The notes under the pieces: model-generated
What the model was told of the DNA's origin: nothing
The model's input: only the letters and a program-made list of their open reading frames with translations
Database searches by the model: none
Shown: positions 53,089-61,912 of the stretch, piece by piece
Numbering within the stretch: position 1 is the first letter of the stretch
How the letters are laid out: every line of letters starts with the position of its first letter
Source: Selenomonas sputigena ATCC 35185
GTDB lineage: Bacteria; Bacillota; Negativicutes; Selenomonadales; Selenomonadaceae
Assembly: GCF_000208405.1 (NCBI RefSeq)
Contig: NC_015437.1
Location: 1,667,501-1,731,500, forward strand
DNA: 64,000 bases
Direction of reading: 5' to 3'
Translations under genes and position numbers: made by a program

Positions 53089-53862
53089 TCAAACGCCGCC
53101 GATCTGTGCGATGAAGGCGAGCGAGCGAAGAGGTTTGCCGAAAAGCGCACGCAGGTAAGCGAGCAGCAGGCTTTCCGCTGCCAGAAGTTCCTGCTTTCTG
53201 ACGGAAAACGGCGCCGGAGAGCGCACGCCCGCCGCCTTCTGCGGCGAGAGAAACGCCTGCCAATCGAGAGCGGTCAGCTTCTCGATGAACTCCTTCAATT
53301 CGGCGGAAAAGAGCGGCATATCCTCTTTGCGGCAATCCGCGCACAATGCGCCGCCCTCGCCGATGTCGACGGACATCGGCTCTTCGAAGGGCGCACCACA
53401 GTGGACGCAGCTTGCAAGATGAAGCGAAAGGCCTGCGAGCGCGAGGAGCTGATACGCCGCTGCCAGCGCCACGAGACGCGGATTGCGCTCCTCAAAGGCG
53501 CAAAAAAACTGCAGCAGACGGTCGAAAGCGTCGGGCGCAGGCTCGTGCTCGGGAAAAAGCTCAAGCGCTAGTTCCGCCACGAAGGAGCCGTATGCCATGG
53601 CCGAGAGATCTTCCGAGAGGCGGCGAAACCGCCCCTTGAGCGAACACTGCCGCACCGTCCAGACCCTGCCGCCTTCCGTAAGCTCCACATCGAGGTGGCT
53701 GAACATCTGCATCCCTGCCGCAAGTGCGCTCTTCGGGCGGCGGCAGCCGAATGCCGCCGCCTCGACGCGCCCGCACTCGCGCGTCAAGAGCGACGCCATC
53801 TTGTCCGCCTCGCCCCAATTCCTCGTGGCGAGCACGAGCGCCTCAGCGCTGCGGCGTGCCAT
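53089..53862 (-). CDS. recO: DNA repair protein RecO
   Basis: The 257-aa protein has the N-terminal OB fold (about 1-80, SAEALVLATRNWGEADKMAS) and the helical C-terminal region with a zinc-binding set, CVHCGAPF and CADC. It loads RecA with RecR during gap repair. The start at 53862 overlaps the DUF502 gene by 20 bp, as usual in this operon. It is the last gene of phoH-ybeY-era-DUF502-recO. The end is followed at once by galE debris, so a rearrangement lies just past its stop. Confidence 0.9.
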   Translation of the reverse strand: MARRSAEALVLATRNWGEADKMASLLTRECGRVEAAAFGCRRPKSALAAGMQMFSHLDVELTEGGRVWTVRQCSLKGRFRRLSEDLSAMAYGSFVAELALELFPEHEPAPDAFDRLLQFFCAFEERNPRLVALAAAYQLLALAGLSLHLASCVHCGAPFEEPMSVDIGEGGALCADCRKEDMPLFSAELKEFIEKLTALDWQAFLSPQKAAGVRSPAPFSVRKQELLAAESLLLAYLRALFGKPLRSLAFIAQIGGV

Positions 53863-54544
53863 GCGGTTCGGCCTCCTCGCACGCTTCCCCGGCTGCACGC
53901 GCAGACTGCGTCTTCGACGCCGCCACGACCTCGTCCGCCAGCCTCATCGCACTGCCCGCCTCCTGTGATTTCGTCGACATCTGCCGCTGCGGCATGACGG
54001 CGCCCGCCGTCAGCATGTACTGCAGCGCCGACTCGTTGCTGATGTCGAGATAGATGACATCACTCTTCTTAACGAAGAGGTTCGTGCCCGAGGTCATGTT
54101 GAGGCTCCACGGCACGAAGACGCAGACGTAGTCGTCGCCGAGCTTCTCGCGCAAAACCGCCGGCACCTCTGCCATGACGAAGCCGAGCGCCCGCGACTGA
54201 TGGAACGGTACGAGCACGACGTGGTCAAACATGTTGTTCGACTCAAAAACGGCGGTCGAAAGGTGCTTGACACTGTTGTAGATGAACTTCACGACGGGAA
54301 TCTTGCCGAGCAGCCATTCACCATAGGAAATCACGCGCTTCATGAACCAGTACGATGAGAGCCAGCCCACGAGATAGATGACGAGCAGCACCGTCACGAT
54401 GCCCATGCCCGGATAATAGACGGGAAAATGCTTGCCGAGCACGATCTCCGTGAAGTTCAGCACCTCTGTCACGACGAAAACCGTGATGGCCAACGGCACG
54501 AGAAGGATAAGACCGTTAATAAAGCGCTTCGATACCTTGTTCAT
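53843..54544 (-). CDS. DUF502 membrane protein
   Basis: The 233-aa protein has two N-terminal helices (about 8-28 and 45-67) and a soluble domain with GKIPVVKFIYNSVKHL and LVPFHQSRALGFVMAEV, typical of DUF502. The C-terminal 40 residues are charged and probably disordered. Function is unknown. It lies between era and recO. Confidence 0.85.
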   Translation of the reverse strand: MNKVSKRFINGLILLVPLAITVFVVTEVLNFTEIVLGKHFPVYYPGMGIVTVLLVIYLVGWLSSYWFMKRVISYGEWLLGKIPVVKFIYNSVKHLSTAVFESNNMFDHVVLVPFHQSRALGFVMAEVPAVLREKLGDDYVCVFVPWSLNMTSGTNLFVKKSDVIYLDISNESALQYMLTAGAVMPQRQMSTKSQEAGSAMRLADEVVAASKTQSARAAGEACEEAEPHGTPQR

Positions 54545-54572
54545 CCTGCTGCCGCCCTTTCCCTATTTCCTC

Positions 54573-55466
54573 TCATTCAAAGCCAAAGTTGTGCAGAACG
54601 CCCTCGCGGTTGCGCCAATCCTTCTTCACCTTGACCCAGAGGTCGAGGAAGACCTTCGCGCCGAGAAGCATCTCGATGTCCTTTCTCGCCTGTGCGCCGA
54701 TCTCGCGCAGAAGAGCGCCCTTTGCGCCGATGACGATGCCCTTCTGCGACTCGCGCTCCACGTAAATCGTCGCGCGGATGTAAAAGCCCCCCTTGGGGCG
54801 CTCCTTCATCTCATCGAGGTCGACGGCCATGGCATGAGGCAGTTCGTCGCGCGTCGCGAGAAGCGCCTTCTCGCGCACAAGCTCCGCCACAATGAGTCGC
54901 TCGGGCTGATCCGTCACCATGTCTTCGGGGTAGTAAGCAGGTCCTTCGGGCAGATACTTCTTGACTTCCGCCAAAAGCGAGTCGAGGTTCACCTCTTCCT
55001 TCGCCGATATGGGAACGGCGCCCGCAAACGGATATGCCTTCATGTAGCTTTCGAGGATCGGCAGCACGACGGGCTTCTCGATGAGGTCGAGCTTGTTGAC
55101 GACGAGGATGCACGGGCACTTCGTCGCCTGCAGGCGCTCTAAGATATAGCGCTCGCCCGGTCCCATCTTCTCCGTCGCATCGACGACGAAGAAGACGGCG
55201 TCGACCTCCTTCAAGGTGCTTTCCGCTGCGCGCACCATGTATTCACCGAGCGTGTGGCGCGGCTTGTGGATGCCCGGCGTGTCGAGGAAGACGATCTGCG
55301 CGTCTGGCTCCGTCAGGATACAGAGGATGCGCGTGCGCGTCGTCTGCGGCTTGTCGCTCATGATGACGATCTTCTGCCCGATGAGGCTGTTGATGAGCGT
55401 CGACTTGCCGACGTTTGGCCGCCCGACGACAGCGATGAAGCCTGATCTATGCTTTGCCTTTTCCAT
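54573..55466 (-). CDS. era: GTPase Era
   Basis: The 297-aa protein has G1 GRPNVGKST, G3 DTPGIHKPRH, G4 NKLD and a C-terminal KH domain (about 205-297, GAKGALLREIG). It binds the 3' end of 16S rRNA during 30S maturation. It overlaps the ybeY gene upstream by 20 bp. Confidence 0.96.
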   Translation of the reverse strand: MEKAKHRSGFIAVVGRPNVGKSTLINSLIGQKIVIMSDKPQTTRTRILCILTEPDAQIVFLDTPGIHKPRHTLGEYMVRAAESTLKEVDAVFFVVDATEKMGPGERYILERLQATKCPCILVVNKLDLIEKPVVLPILESYMKAYPFAGAVPISAKEEVNLDSLLAEVKKYLPEGPAYYPEDMVTDQPERLIVAELVREKALLATRDELPHAMAVDLDEMKERPKGGFYIRATIYVERESQKGIVIGAKGALLREIGAQARKDIEMLLGAKVFLDLWVKVKKDWRNREGVLHNFGFE

Positions 55467-55986
55467 CGTTCTCCCCTTTCGCTGTCACTTGCTCCGTGCA
55501 TTCTGCAGAGCCTTCCGCCGCTTCCTCGCGCGTCACGCCGAGAGCCGCCATCACATGGCGCTGCTCCTCCTCCATCTCCTGCCGCTCCGCCTCTTCTACA
55601 TGGTCGTAGCCGAGGAGATGCAGCATGCCGTGCACCGTCAAGAAGACGATTTCGCGGCGCAGGCTGTGCCCGTAGTCCGCCGCCTGCGCCGCGGCGCGCT
55701 CAACCGATAGGACGATGTCGCCGAGGACGTTGACGGCAGGCCCGCCCGCGATCGCCGGCTCCTCGCTCTCATTGAGCGCAAAGGAAATCACGTCCGTCGG
55801 ACGGTCGATCCTGCGGTACTCGCGGTTCAGCACATGAATGTGCGCATCGTCCGTCAAGGTGATGCTGACCTCGGCGTCCGCCACATCGTAAATCTCGCCG
55901 ACTTTTTCCACAGCGCGCCGAATCTCCGCCTCAAGACCCTCGTCAAGGGGCAGGTCTTCCACCTCGTGACTGAGCAGGATGTTCAT
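55447..55986 (-). CDS. ybeY: Endoribonuclease YbeY
   Basis: The 179-aa protein has the HGMLHLLGYDH zinc motif (about 122-132) of the YbeY 16S rRNA maturation and quality-control family. A 40-residue Glu-rich C-terminal extension follows the core. Its ATG overlaps the phoH stop as ATGA. Confidence 0.94.
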   Translation of the reverse strand: MNILLSHEVEDLPLDEGLEAEIRRAVEKVGEIYDVADAEVSITLTDDAHIHVLNREYRRIDRPTDVISFALNESEEPAIAGGPAVNVLGDIVLSVERAAAQAADYGHSLRREIVFLTVHGMLHLLGYDHVEEAERQEMEEEQRHVMAALGVTREEAAEGSAECTEQVTAKGENDGKGKA

Positions 55987-57068
55987 GCGTCCGCCTCCCC
56001 TCTCTCCGATGCCGCAGCTTTTTCCAGCGCTGCTGTCTTTCTCTCCTGCAGCTCTGCCGACTTTTTCTCAGAATCCCGACGCGCCTTGTCCGCGCGGTCA
56101 TACGCCTCGACGATGCGTGCGACGACGTCGTGACGGATGACGTCGAGTGCTTCCAGACGGACGACGCCCACGCCGCGCACATCGCTCAGGATGCGGCTCG
56201 CCTCAGAAAGTCCCGAGAACACGCCGCGCGGCAAGTCGACCTGGCTCAAGTCGCCCGTCACGACCATGCGCGAGCCGAAGCCCAGGCGCGTCAAGAACAT
56301 CTTCATCTGACTCGGCGTCGTATTCTGCGCCTCGTCGAGAATCACAAAGGCGTCCTCCAGCGTGCGTCCGCGCATGTAGGCGAGCGGCGCAATCTCAATG
56401 ACGCCCTTGGCGAGGAGCTTCTGGTAGGTGTCAAAGCCGAGGATGTCATGCAGCGCATCGTAGAGCGGGCGCAGGTACGGATCGACCTTCTCCTGCAGAT
56501 CGCCGGGCAGAAAGCCCAGCCGCTCGCCCGCCTCGACAGCAGGGCGCGTGAGCACGATCTTTTCCACCAGCCTCGCACGAAGCGCCGCCACCGCCATGAC
56601 GACGGCGAGGTACGTCTTTCCTGTGCCTGCAGGTCCAATGCCGAACGTGATGGAATTCTTGCGAATGGCGTCGAGGTAGATGCGCTGGCCGAGCGTTTTC
56701 GGGCGCACATGACGTCCACGACTCGTCACGAGGATCGTGTCGCTGAAAAGGCTGTGCAGCGCCTCGCCCTTGCCGCGCTTGACGAGTCCCACGCTGTAGC
56801 GCACCTCGTGCATCGTGAGCGTCGTGCCCTGCCGGTGCAGGTACTGCAGCTCGCGCACGACCTGCGCCGCCGCCCGCACGACAGCCGCCTCGCCGTCGAT
56901 CGCAAGTTCCTCGCCGCGGCTTATGAAGCGGCAGTCGAAATTGTCCATGAGCACCTGCAGGTACTCGTCGTGCTCGCCGAGAAGCGCCGTCGCCTCGCGC
57001 TGATCGGCAAAGGCGATCTTCTCCTCCAAAACCTGTTGCAAAGAAAGACTCCTCTCTTCTAAATTCAT
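55983..57068 (-). CDS. phoH: PhoH-family ATPase
   Basis: The 361-aa protein has Walker A GPAGTGKT and Walker B FVILDEAQN, with the PhoH core at about 110-320. PhoH proteins are RNA-linked ATPases, often encoded with ybeY. A charged C-terminal extension (about 320-361) is variable. Start at 57068: no SD is visible, but a TATAAT ends 7 nt upstream, so the mRNA may be leaderless. It heads the operon. Confidence 0.92.
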   Translation of the reverse strand: MNLEERSLSLQQVLEEKIAFADQREATALLGEHDEYLQVLMDNFDCRFISRGEELAIDGEAAVVRAAAQVVRELQYLHRQGTTLTMHEVRYSVGLVKRGKGEALHSLFSDTILVTSRGRHVRPKTLGQRIYLDAIRKNSITFGIGPAGTGKTYLAVVMAVAALRARLVEKIVLTRPAVEAGERLGFLPGDLQEKVDPYLRPLYDALHDILGFDTYQKLLAKGVIEIAPLAYMRGRTLEDAFVILDEAQNTTPSQMKMFLTRLGFGSRMVVTGDLSQVDLPRGVFSGLSEASRILSDVRGVGVVRLEALDVIRHDVVARIVEAYDRADKARRDSEKKSAELQERKTAALEKAAASERGEADA

Positions 57069-57075
57069 CGTTCCC

Positions 57076-57104
57076 ATTATACCTTGCGACAGTCGAGGAA
57101 GCAA
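57076..57104 (-). promoter_or_regulatory. Promoter of the phoH operon
   Basis: Minus strand: TTGCTT, 17-bp spacer, TATAAT; the ATG of phoH starts 7 nt after the -10 box. Confidence 0.55.
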
Positions 57105-57209
57105 TAGCAGTCCAAGGTTAACCCGGATTTCCATATCAGTTGACTATATGCGCCGTCTGAAATATAATGGGAGGAAATGCAAACTTCTTGAAAGAAATGA
57201 GGCTCTGCC

Positions 57210-58223
57210 ATGACAAAGGAAAACGCCGTCAAAAAACTCACGAAAGAAATTCTCTGCGGCCGCCGCATCAAGCGCGAGGACGACCTCTCCATATTCCTCG
57301 ATGCGCCGCTTGAAGCGCTGCAGGAGGGCGCACACGAACTGCAGCGACAGTTCTGCGGCAGGCACATCGACCTCTGTACGATCATCAACGCGCGCAGCGG
57401 TCACTGCAGCGAGGACTGCAAGTACTGCGCCCAATCCGCGCACCACAGGACGGGCGTCGAGGAATACGCATTTCTCGCACAGGAAGAGATCATCGCCAAC
57501 GCACGCGCCAACGAGGAGGCGGGCGTCAACCGCTTCTCCATCGTGACCTCGGGCAGGGCGCTCGCGGGCAAGGAGTTCGACGCCGCGCTCGACTGCTACC
57601 GCGCCATGCGCAAGAAGCTCCATATTGACCTCTGCGCCTCGCACGGCATTCTCTCGCGTGAACAGTTCCGTGCGCTTCGCGCCGCGGGCGTCACGAGCTA
57701 CCATCACAACATCGAGACGTCGCGCCGCTTCTTTCCCGAGATCTGTACCTCGCACACTTACGACGACCGCATCCGCACGATCCGTCTCGCACAGGGCGAA
57801 GGGCTTAACGTCTGTTCGGGCGGCATCATCGGCATGGGCGAGACGTGGGAAGACCGCCTCGACATGGCGGTGAGCCTTGCCGAACTCGGCATCGAATCCA
57901 TTCCCATCAACTCCCTCATGGCGATTCCCGGCACGCCGCTTGAGGGCAGAACGCCCTTGACGAGCGATGAGATCCTGCGCACCATCGCCTTCTTCCGCTT
58001 CATCAACCCGACGGCAAACATCCGCCTCGGCGCGGGACGCAAGCTCATCGAGGACAACGGCACGCCCGCCTTCCTCTACGGCGCATCGGCCTCCATCACG
58101 GGCAACATGCTCACGACCTCGGGCACAACCATTGCCGAGGACATGGCTCTTCTGCAGCGGCTCGGTCTCTCCAACGAGACGGCGGGCACCAGGCAGGACA
58201 CCGCACATACAGCCAATGGGTGA
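57210..58223 (+). CDS. bioB: Biotin synthase
   Basis: The 337-aa protein has the radical SAM cluster motif CSEDCKYC in SGHCSEDCKYCAQSAHH and the BioB body with GVTSYHHNIETSRRFFPEI and GAGRKLIEDN. It inserts sulfur into dethiobiotin. AAAGAAATGAGG lies upstream of the ATG. Other biotin genes are not in the window. Confidence 0.95.
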   Translation: MTKENAVKKLTKEILCGRRIKREDDLSIFLDAPLEALQEGAHELQRQFCGRHIDLCTIINARSGHCSEDCKYCAQSAHHRTGVEEYAFLAQEEIIANARANEEAGVNRFSIVTSGRALAGKEFDAALDCYRAMRKKLHIDLCASHGILSREQFRALRAAGVTSYHHNIETSRRFFPEICTSHTYDDRIRTIRLAQGEGLNVCSGGIIGMGETWEDRLDMAVSLAELGIESIPINSLMAIPGTPLEGRTPLTSDEILRTIAFFRFINPTANIRLGAGRKLIEDNGTPAFLYGASASITGNMLTTSGTTIAEDMALLQRLGLSNETAGTRQDTAHTANG

Positions 58224-58232
58224 AGGTTTATC

Positions 58233-58528
58233 TTTTCTAAGGAAGCGCTGATAAAATGAGGTCGCCCAGATTTGCACAGATGCGCTATATCTATAGCGGT
58301 CAACGTCAGCCAATCATGCCGCGCGCTTCGCGCTTGCATTCTTGGGACGTTTTCGCATACGAGCCGTTGCCCAATCGCCTGCGTCCTTCGGACTTGGCTC
58401 TTGGACAGCTCAGCAAGGAGACAAACCGCAGGCGTAGCGGTGCTACGTCGAGGATTTGTCGACGACGAGAGGACAGCGCAGATGTGTGAAGATGGGCGGC
58501 TGAATTTATCAGTGATTCCCTAAGAAAA
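58233..58528. repeat. MITE-like element with imperfect terminal inverted repeats
   Basis: The left end (58233-58268) reads TTTTCTAAGGAAGCGCTGAT..., and the inverted right end (58493-58528) reads TTTTCTTAGGGAATCACTGAT.... The two ends match over about 36 bp with several mismatches, both closing in CGCCCA. The 224 bp between them hold GC-rich short inverted stretches and no gene. No clear target duplication was seen. It fills the gap between bioB and the GltD-like gene. Confidence 0.6.
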
Positions 58529-58617
58529 TGTGATAATAGTAACAGACAATATCCTCGCGTTGAAGTAAACTGAAGGGTGGAATATATTTCAATTTCAACA
58601 AAGGATAGGTGATCTTC

Positions 58618-59847
58618 ATGGCAATCCATGTCATTGACGAGGCGCGGCGCTGCCTCCAGTGCAAAAAGCCCCTGTGCCGCATCAAGGGCTGTCCTGTGCA
58701 GACGAACGTCCCCGAGATGATCCGCCTCTTTCTCGAAGGCAGCATCAACGAGGCGGGCGCTATGCTCTTCGAGAACAATCCCCTGAGCATCATCTGCTCG
58801 CTCGTCTGCGACCATGAGAAGCAGTGCGAGGGCAACTGCATCCAACTGCGCAAAGGATCCGCCATCCAGATTTCCAACATCGAGCACTACATCTCGAATA
58901 CCTACTTCGACCGCGTCGCCTTGGAGCGTGCACCTTCTACGGGGCAGACCGTCGCCGTCATCGGCTCGGGTCCTGCCGGCATCACCGTCGCCATCAAGCT
59001 CGCGCAGAGGGGCTACGACGTGACAATCTTCGAGCGCATGGACAAGATCGGCGGCATGATGCGCTACGGCATCCCCGACTTCCGTCTGCCGCTGAGCATT
59101 CTCGACCGCTATGAGAAAAAGCTGCGTGAGTTCGGCATCTGCATCCGACCCAACCGCACGATCGGCGGCCTTCTGACGCTCGACACGCTTTTTGCCGACG
59201 GGCACGACGCCATCTTCATCGGTTCGGGCGTCTGGCGTCCGCGCAGCCTCGGCGTCAAGGGCGAAAGCCTCGGCAACTGCCACTTCGCCGTCGACTATCT
59301 GCAAAACCCCGACTCCTTCGCTCTCGGCGACCGCGTCGCCGTCATCGGCTCGGGCAACTCCGCCATGGATGTCGCGCGCACCGCGATCCGCAAGGGCTGC
59401 CGCTACGTCACGGTCTATTCACGCAGCAACAAGGTCGCCGCCAGCGTGCGCGAATTCGAGTACGCGCAGGCGGACGGCGTGGAATTCGAGTTCTGCAAGG
59501 GCGTCGATTCCATCACGAAGGACGGACCTTTGATGCGCGACCGCCACTTCGACGAAGAAGGCAAACTGACGGGCGAAGGAGATCCTGTCCTGTGTCCTGC
59601 CGACAGCACCGTCATCGCGGTCAGCCAAGATCCGAAAGACAAGATCGTGCGCACGACCACGGGCATAGAGACGAACGAAAAAGGCTTGGTCGAGGTCGAT
59701 GAAACGGGCGCCACCACCCGCCCCGGCGTCTTCTCGGGCGGCGACGTCGTCCTCGGTCCGTGCAACGTCGTCCAAGTCGTCAACGACGCCAAACATGTGG
59801 CGGAGGCGATGGACGCTTACCTGCGCGAAAAGCGCGGCGTGAAATGA
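58618..59847 (+). CDS. GltD-like NAD(P)-dependent FAD oxidoreductase
   Basis: The 409-aa protein has an N-terminal Fe-S helical domain (CLQCKKPLC, KGCP; CSLVCDHEKQCEGNC), an FAD site (VIGSGPAGITVAIKLA) and an NADPH site (VIGSGNSAMDVARTA). This is the plan of glutamate synthase small subunit and NfnB. No large GltB or NfnA subunit is adjacent, so its electron partner is unknown. The start at 58618 follows AGGTGA. Confidence 0.88.
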   Translation: MAIHVIDEARRCLQCKKPLCRIKGCPVQTNVPEMIRLFLEGSINEAGAMLFENNPLSIICSLVCDHEKQCEGNCIQLRKGSAIQISNIEHYISNTYFDRVALERAPSTGQTVAVIGSGPAGITVAIKLAQRGYDVTIFERMDKIGGMMRYGIPDFRLPLSILDRYEKKLREFGICIRPNRTIGGLLTLDTLFADGHDAIFIGSGVWRPRSLGVKGESLGNCHFAVDYLQNPDSFALGDRVAVIGSGNSAMDVARTAIRKGCRYVTVYSRSNKVAASVREFEYAQADGVEFEFCKGVDSITKDGPLMRDRHFDEEGKLTGEGDPVLCPADSTVIAVSQDPKDKIVRTTTGIETNEKGLVEVDETGATTRPGVFSGGDVVLGPCNVVQVVNDAKHVAEAMDAYLREKRGVK

Positions 59848-59920
59848 GACTTCGCTGACAAGACGATCGAGGCGGGGCGAATCAAGCCGGCACCACCGCA
59901 AAAAGATATAAGCAAAGATG

Positions 59921-59964
59921 ACAACAGGCAGAGCCGCCATCCCATGCGACTCTGCCTGTTGTCG
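59921..59964. terminator. Hairpin between convergent genes
   Basis: GACAACAGGCAGAG pairs with CTCTGCCTGTTGTC. T-tracts are weak on both sides. Confidence 0.6.
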
Positions 59965-59982
59965 TTGCTGAGGTCATTTGGA

Positions 59983-60903
59983 TCAAGCCCCGCCCTTCTC
60001 CCGCTCCCGCGCCTCGATCAGCTCTTTGCGCTGCGCGAACTGATAGAGGATGCGCTCGCGCGAAAAACCCCTGCCGCGCACTTCGGAAGCGTTCGCGATG
60101 ATGAGGAACGCATTCTTATCCAAGCGATCGCAGATTGCCTTGACGCGTGCGAGCTGCGTCAGGGAGACGACGACGAAGACGACGGCTTTCTTTTCCTGCA
60201 GAAAGCCGCCCCGGCCTTCGATGTAGGTGACGCCGCGGTGCAGGCTCTCCATGATGGCGTCGCCGATCTTCTCACTTTCCTCTGAGATGATGAAGATCGC
60301 CTTCTCGCGATTGAATCCCGCCGCCCAGCGGTTCGTAAGCTCCGCTGTCGCATAGATGCAGACGAGCGTGAAGAGCGCCGTCTCCAAATCAAAGAGCACC
60401 GCCGACGCTGCGATGACGAGCATGTTGAGCAGGAATACGCCCGTGCCGACGTCAATCGACCAATACTTCTTCAAGATGGCGCCGAGCACATCGACGCCGC
60501 CCGTATTCGAGCCGAAGCGGAAGATGATGCCGTAGCCGATGCCCGAGACGACGCCGCCGAAGATGGCGTTGAGCATTGTGTCATGTACTGGATGCAGCGC
60601 CGAAAGCGGACTGAAAGCGTCGATGCCGAGGGAGAAGAGCACCGTGCCCAGAATCGTATCGACGGCGTAGCGCTTTCCCACGAAGCGATGCGCGAGGTAG
60701 AGAATCGGCAGATTGTAGACGAGGAGCTGCGCGCCGACAGGCCAGCCGACGAAGTAGTGCAGGAGGATGGCGATGCCTCCGAGGCCGCTCGTCAGCAAGT
60801 TTGCCGGCAGTATGAAGAGGTTGATGCCGACGCCGCAGACGGCGCAGCCGAAAAGGATTACAAAGTAGCGGCGCACCTCATGGATGATTTCCTTTTTCTT
60901 CAT
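59983..60903 (-). CDS. YitT-family membrane protein (DUF161/DUF2179)
   Basis: The 306-aa protein has about five N-terminal helices with LFILPANLLTSGLGGIAILL and GGVVSGIGYGIIFRFG, then a C-terminal DUF2179 domain (about 215-290). Function of the family is unknown; a transport role is guessed. The start at 60903 lies 7 nt after AAGGA and overlaps the glycosyltransferase gene by 26 bp. Confidence 0.88.
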   Translation of the reverse strand: MKKKEIIHEVRRYFVILFGCAVCGVGINLFILPANLLTSGLGGIAILLHYFVGWPVGAQLLVYNLPILYLAHRFVGKRYAVDTILGTVLFSLGIDAFSPLSALHPVHDTMLNAIFGGVVSGIGYGIIFRFGSNTGGVDVLGAILKKYWSIDVGTGVFLLNMLVIAASAVLFDLETALFTLVCIYATAELTNRWAAGFNREKAIFIISEESEKIGDAIMESLHRGVTYIEGRGGFLQEKKAVVFVVVSLTQLARVKAICDRLDKNAFLIIANASEVRGRGFSRERILYQFAQRKELIEAREREKGGA

Positions 60904-61900
60904 CGTCATGTCCTTCCCTCTCCTCACGACTTTTCTCCTCCCTCCCAGCGTCCTCGCTCGCCATGCGTGCGATTTCCTTGGGCTTGCCGCGTGCGACGAG
61001 GTAGAGAGGCCGCCGCTTGACCTCCTCAAAGATGCGCCCGATGTACTCGCCGAGAATGCCGAGCGCGACGAGCTGCAGTCCGCCGAAAAGTAGCACGCAG
61101 GCCGTGATCGTCGCCCAGCCGGGCACGGCGCTCCCCTCGATGAACTTGATGTAAAGCACATGGAGGAGCAGCAAGATGCTCAATATGCCGCAGATGAACC
61201 CCGAGTAAAGACCCAACCGCAGTGGCACCGTAGAATAGGCGAGGATGCCGTCGAGCGCGAAGTGCAGCATCTTTCGCGGCGAGAATTTGGAGACGCCCGC
61301 AAAGCGCTTGGGCGCGACGAAACGGATCTGCACCTGACGGTAGCCCATGGCGCCGATCATGCCGCGAATGAAGCGCGCACGCTCACGGTAACAGCGAAAT
61401 TCCAGCACGACCTTGCGATCCATGAGGCGAAAATCCGAGCCGCCCTCCTGGATGTGGACGCGCGAAATCTTGTTGAGCGCCTTGTAGTACCAATACGACG
61501 TCGCCCGCTTTAAGAAGCCGACGCCCTCCGTCGTCTCACGGATCGTCTGCACGACATCGAATCCCTCTTCCCACTTGGCAAGAAGCGTCGGAATCAGCGC
61601 GGGCGGATGCTGCATGTCGCCGTCCATCGTGATGACAGCCGCGCCGTCCGCGTGGTCGAGGCCGCACGTCAAGGCAAGCTGATGCCCGAAGTTGCGCGAG
61701 AGGAAGATGGGCTGCACGCGTGCATCCTTTTCCTCCAGGCGGCGCAGGATCTCACGGCTTCCGTCCTTGGAGCCGTCGTCGACAAAGATCAGCTCGAAAT
61801 CGTACTTCGCCCCTGCCATGACCTCAGAAATCGCCTGATAAAAATGTTCGAGATTGTCCTCCTCGTTGAATACGGGGACAACGATGGAAATAAGCTTCAA
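60878..61900 (-). CDS. GT2 glycosyltransferase (GtrB/DPM type)
   Basis: The 340-aa protein has a GT-A domain (about 1-225) with VVPVFNEEDNLEHFY, FVDDGSKDGS and ITMDGDMQHPP, then two helices (about 230-295). It probably transfers a sugar from a nucleotide donor to undecaprenyl phosphate. Start is TTG with GAGGAG upstream. A charged tail of 30 residues (REEKSREEREGHDDEEKG) overlaps the next gene. Confidence 0.88.
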   Translation of the reverse strand: MKLISIVVPVFNEEDNLEHFYQAISEVMAGAKYDFELIFVDDGSKDGSREILRRLEEKDARVQPIFLSRNFGHQLALTCGLDHADGAAVITMDGDMQHPPALIPTLLAKWEEGFDVVQTIRETTEGVGFLKRATSYWYYKALNKISRVHIQEGGSDFRLMDRKVVLEFRCYRERARFIRGMIGAMGYRQVQIRFVAPKRFAGVSKFSPRKMLHFALDGILAYSTVPLRLGLYSGFICGILSILLLLHVLYIKFIEGSAVPGWATITACVLLFGGLQLVALGILGEYIGRIFEEVKRRPLYLVARGKPKEIARMASEDAGREEKSREEREGHDDEEKGNHP

Positions 61901-61912
61901 TCTTTTTTCTCC

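Noticed and set aside
53089-53344. A second frame over the recO 3' end running into galE
   Set aside because: The part over recO is a shadow of the real gene; only the galE-derived stretch has family similarity.
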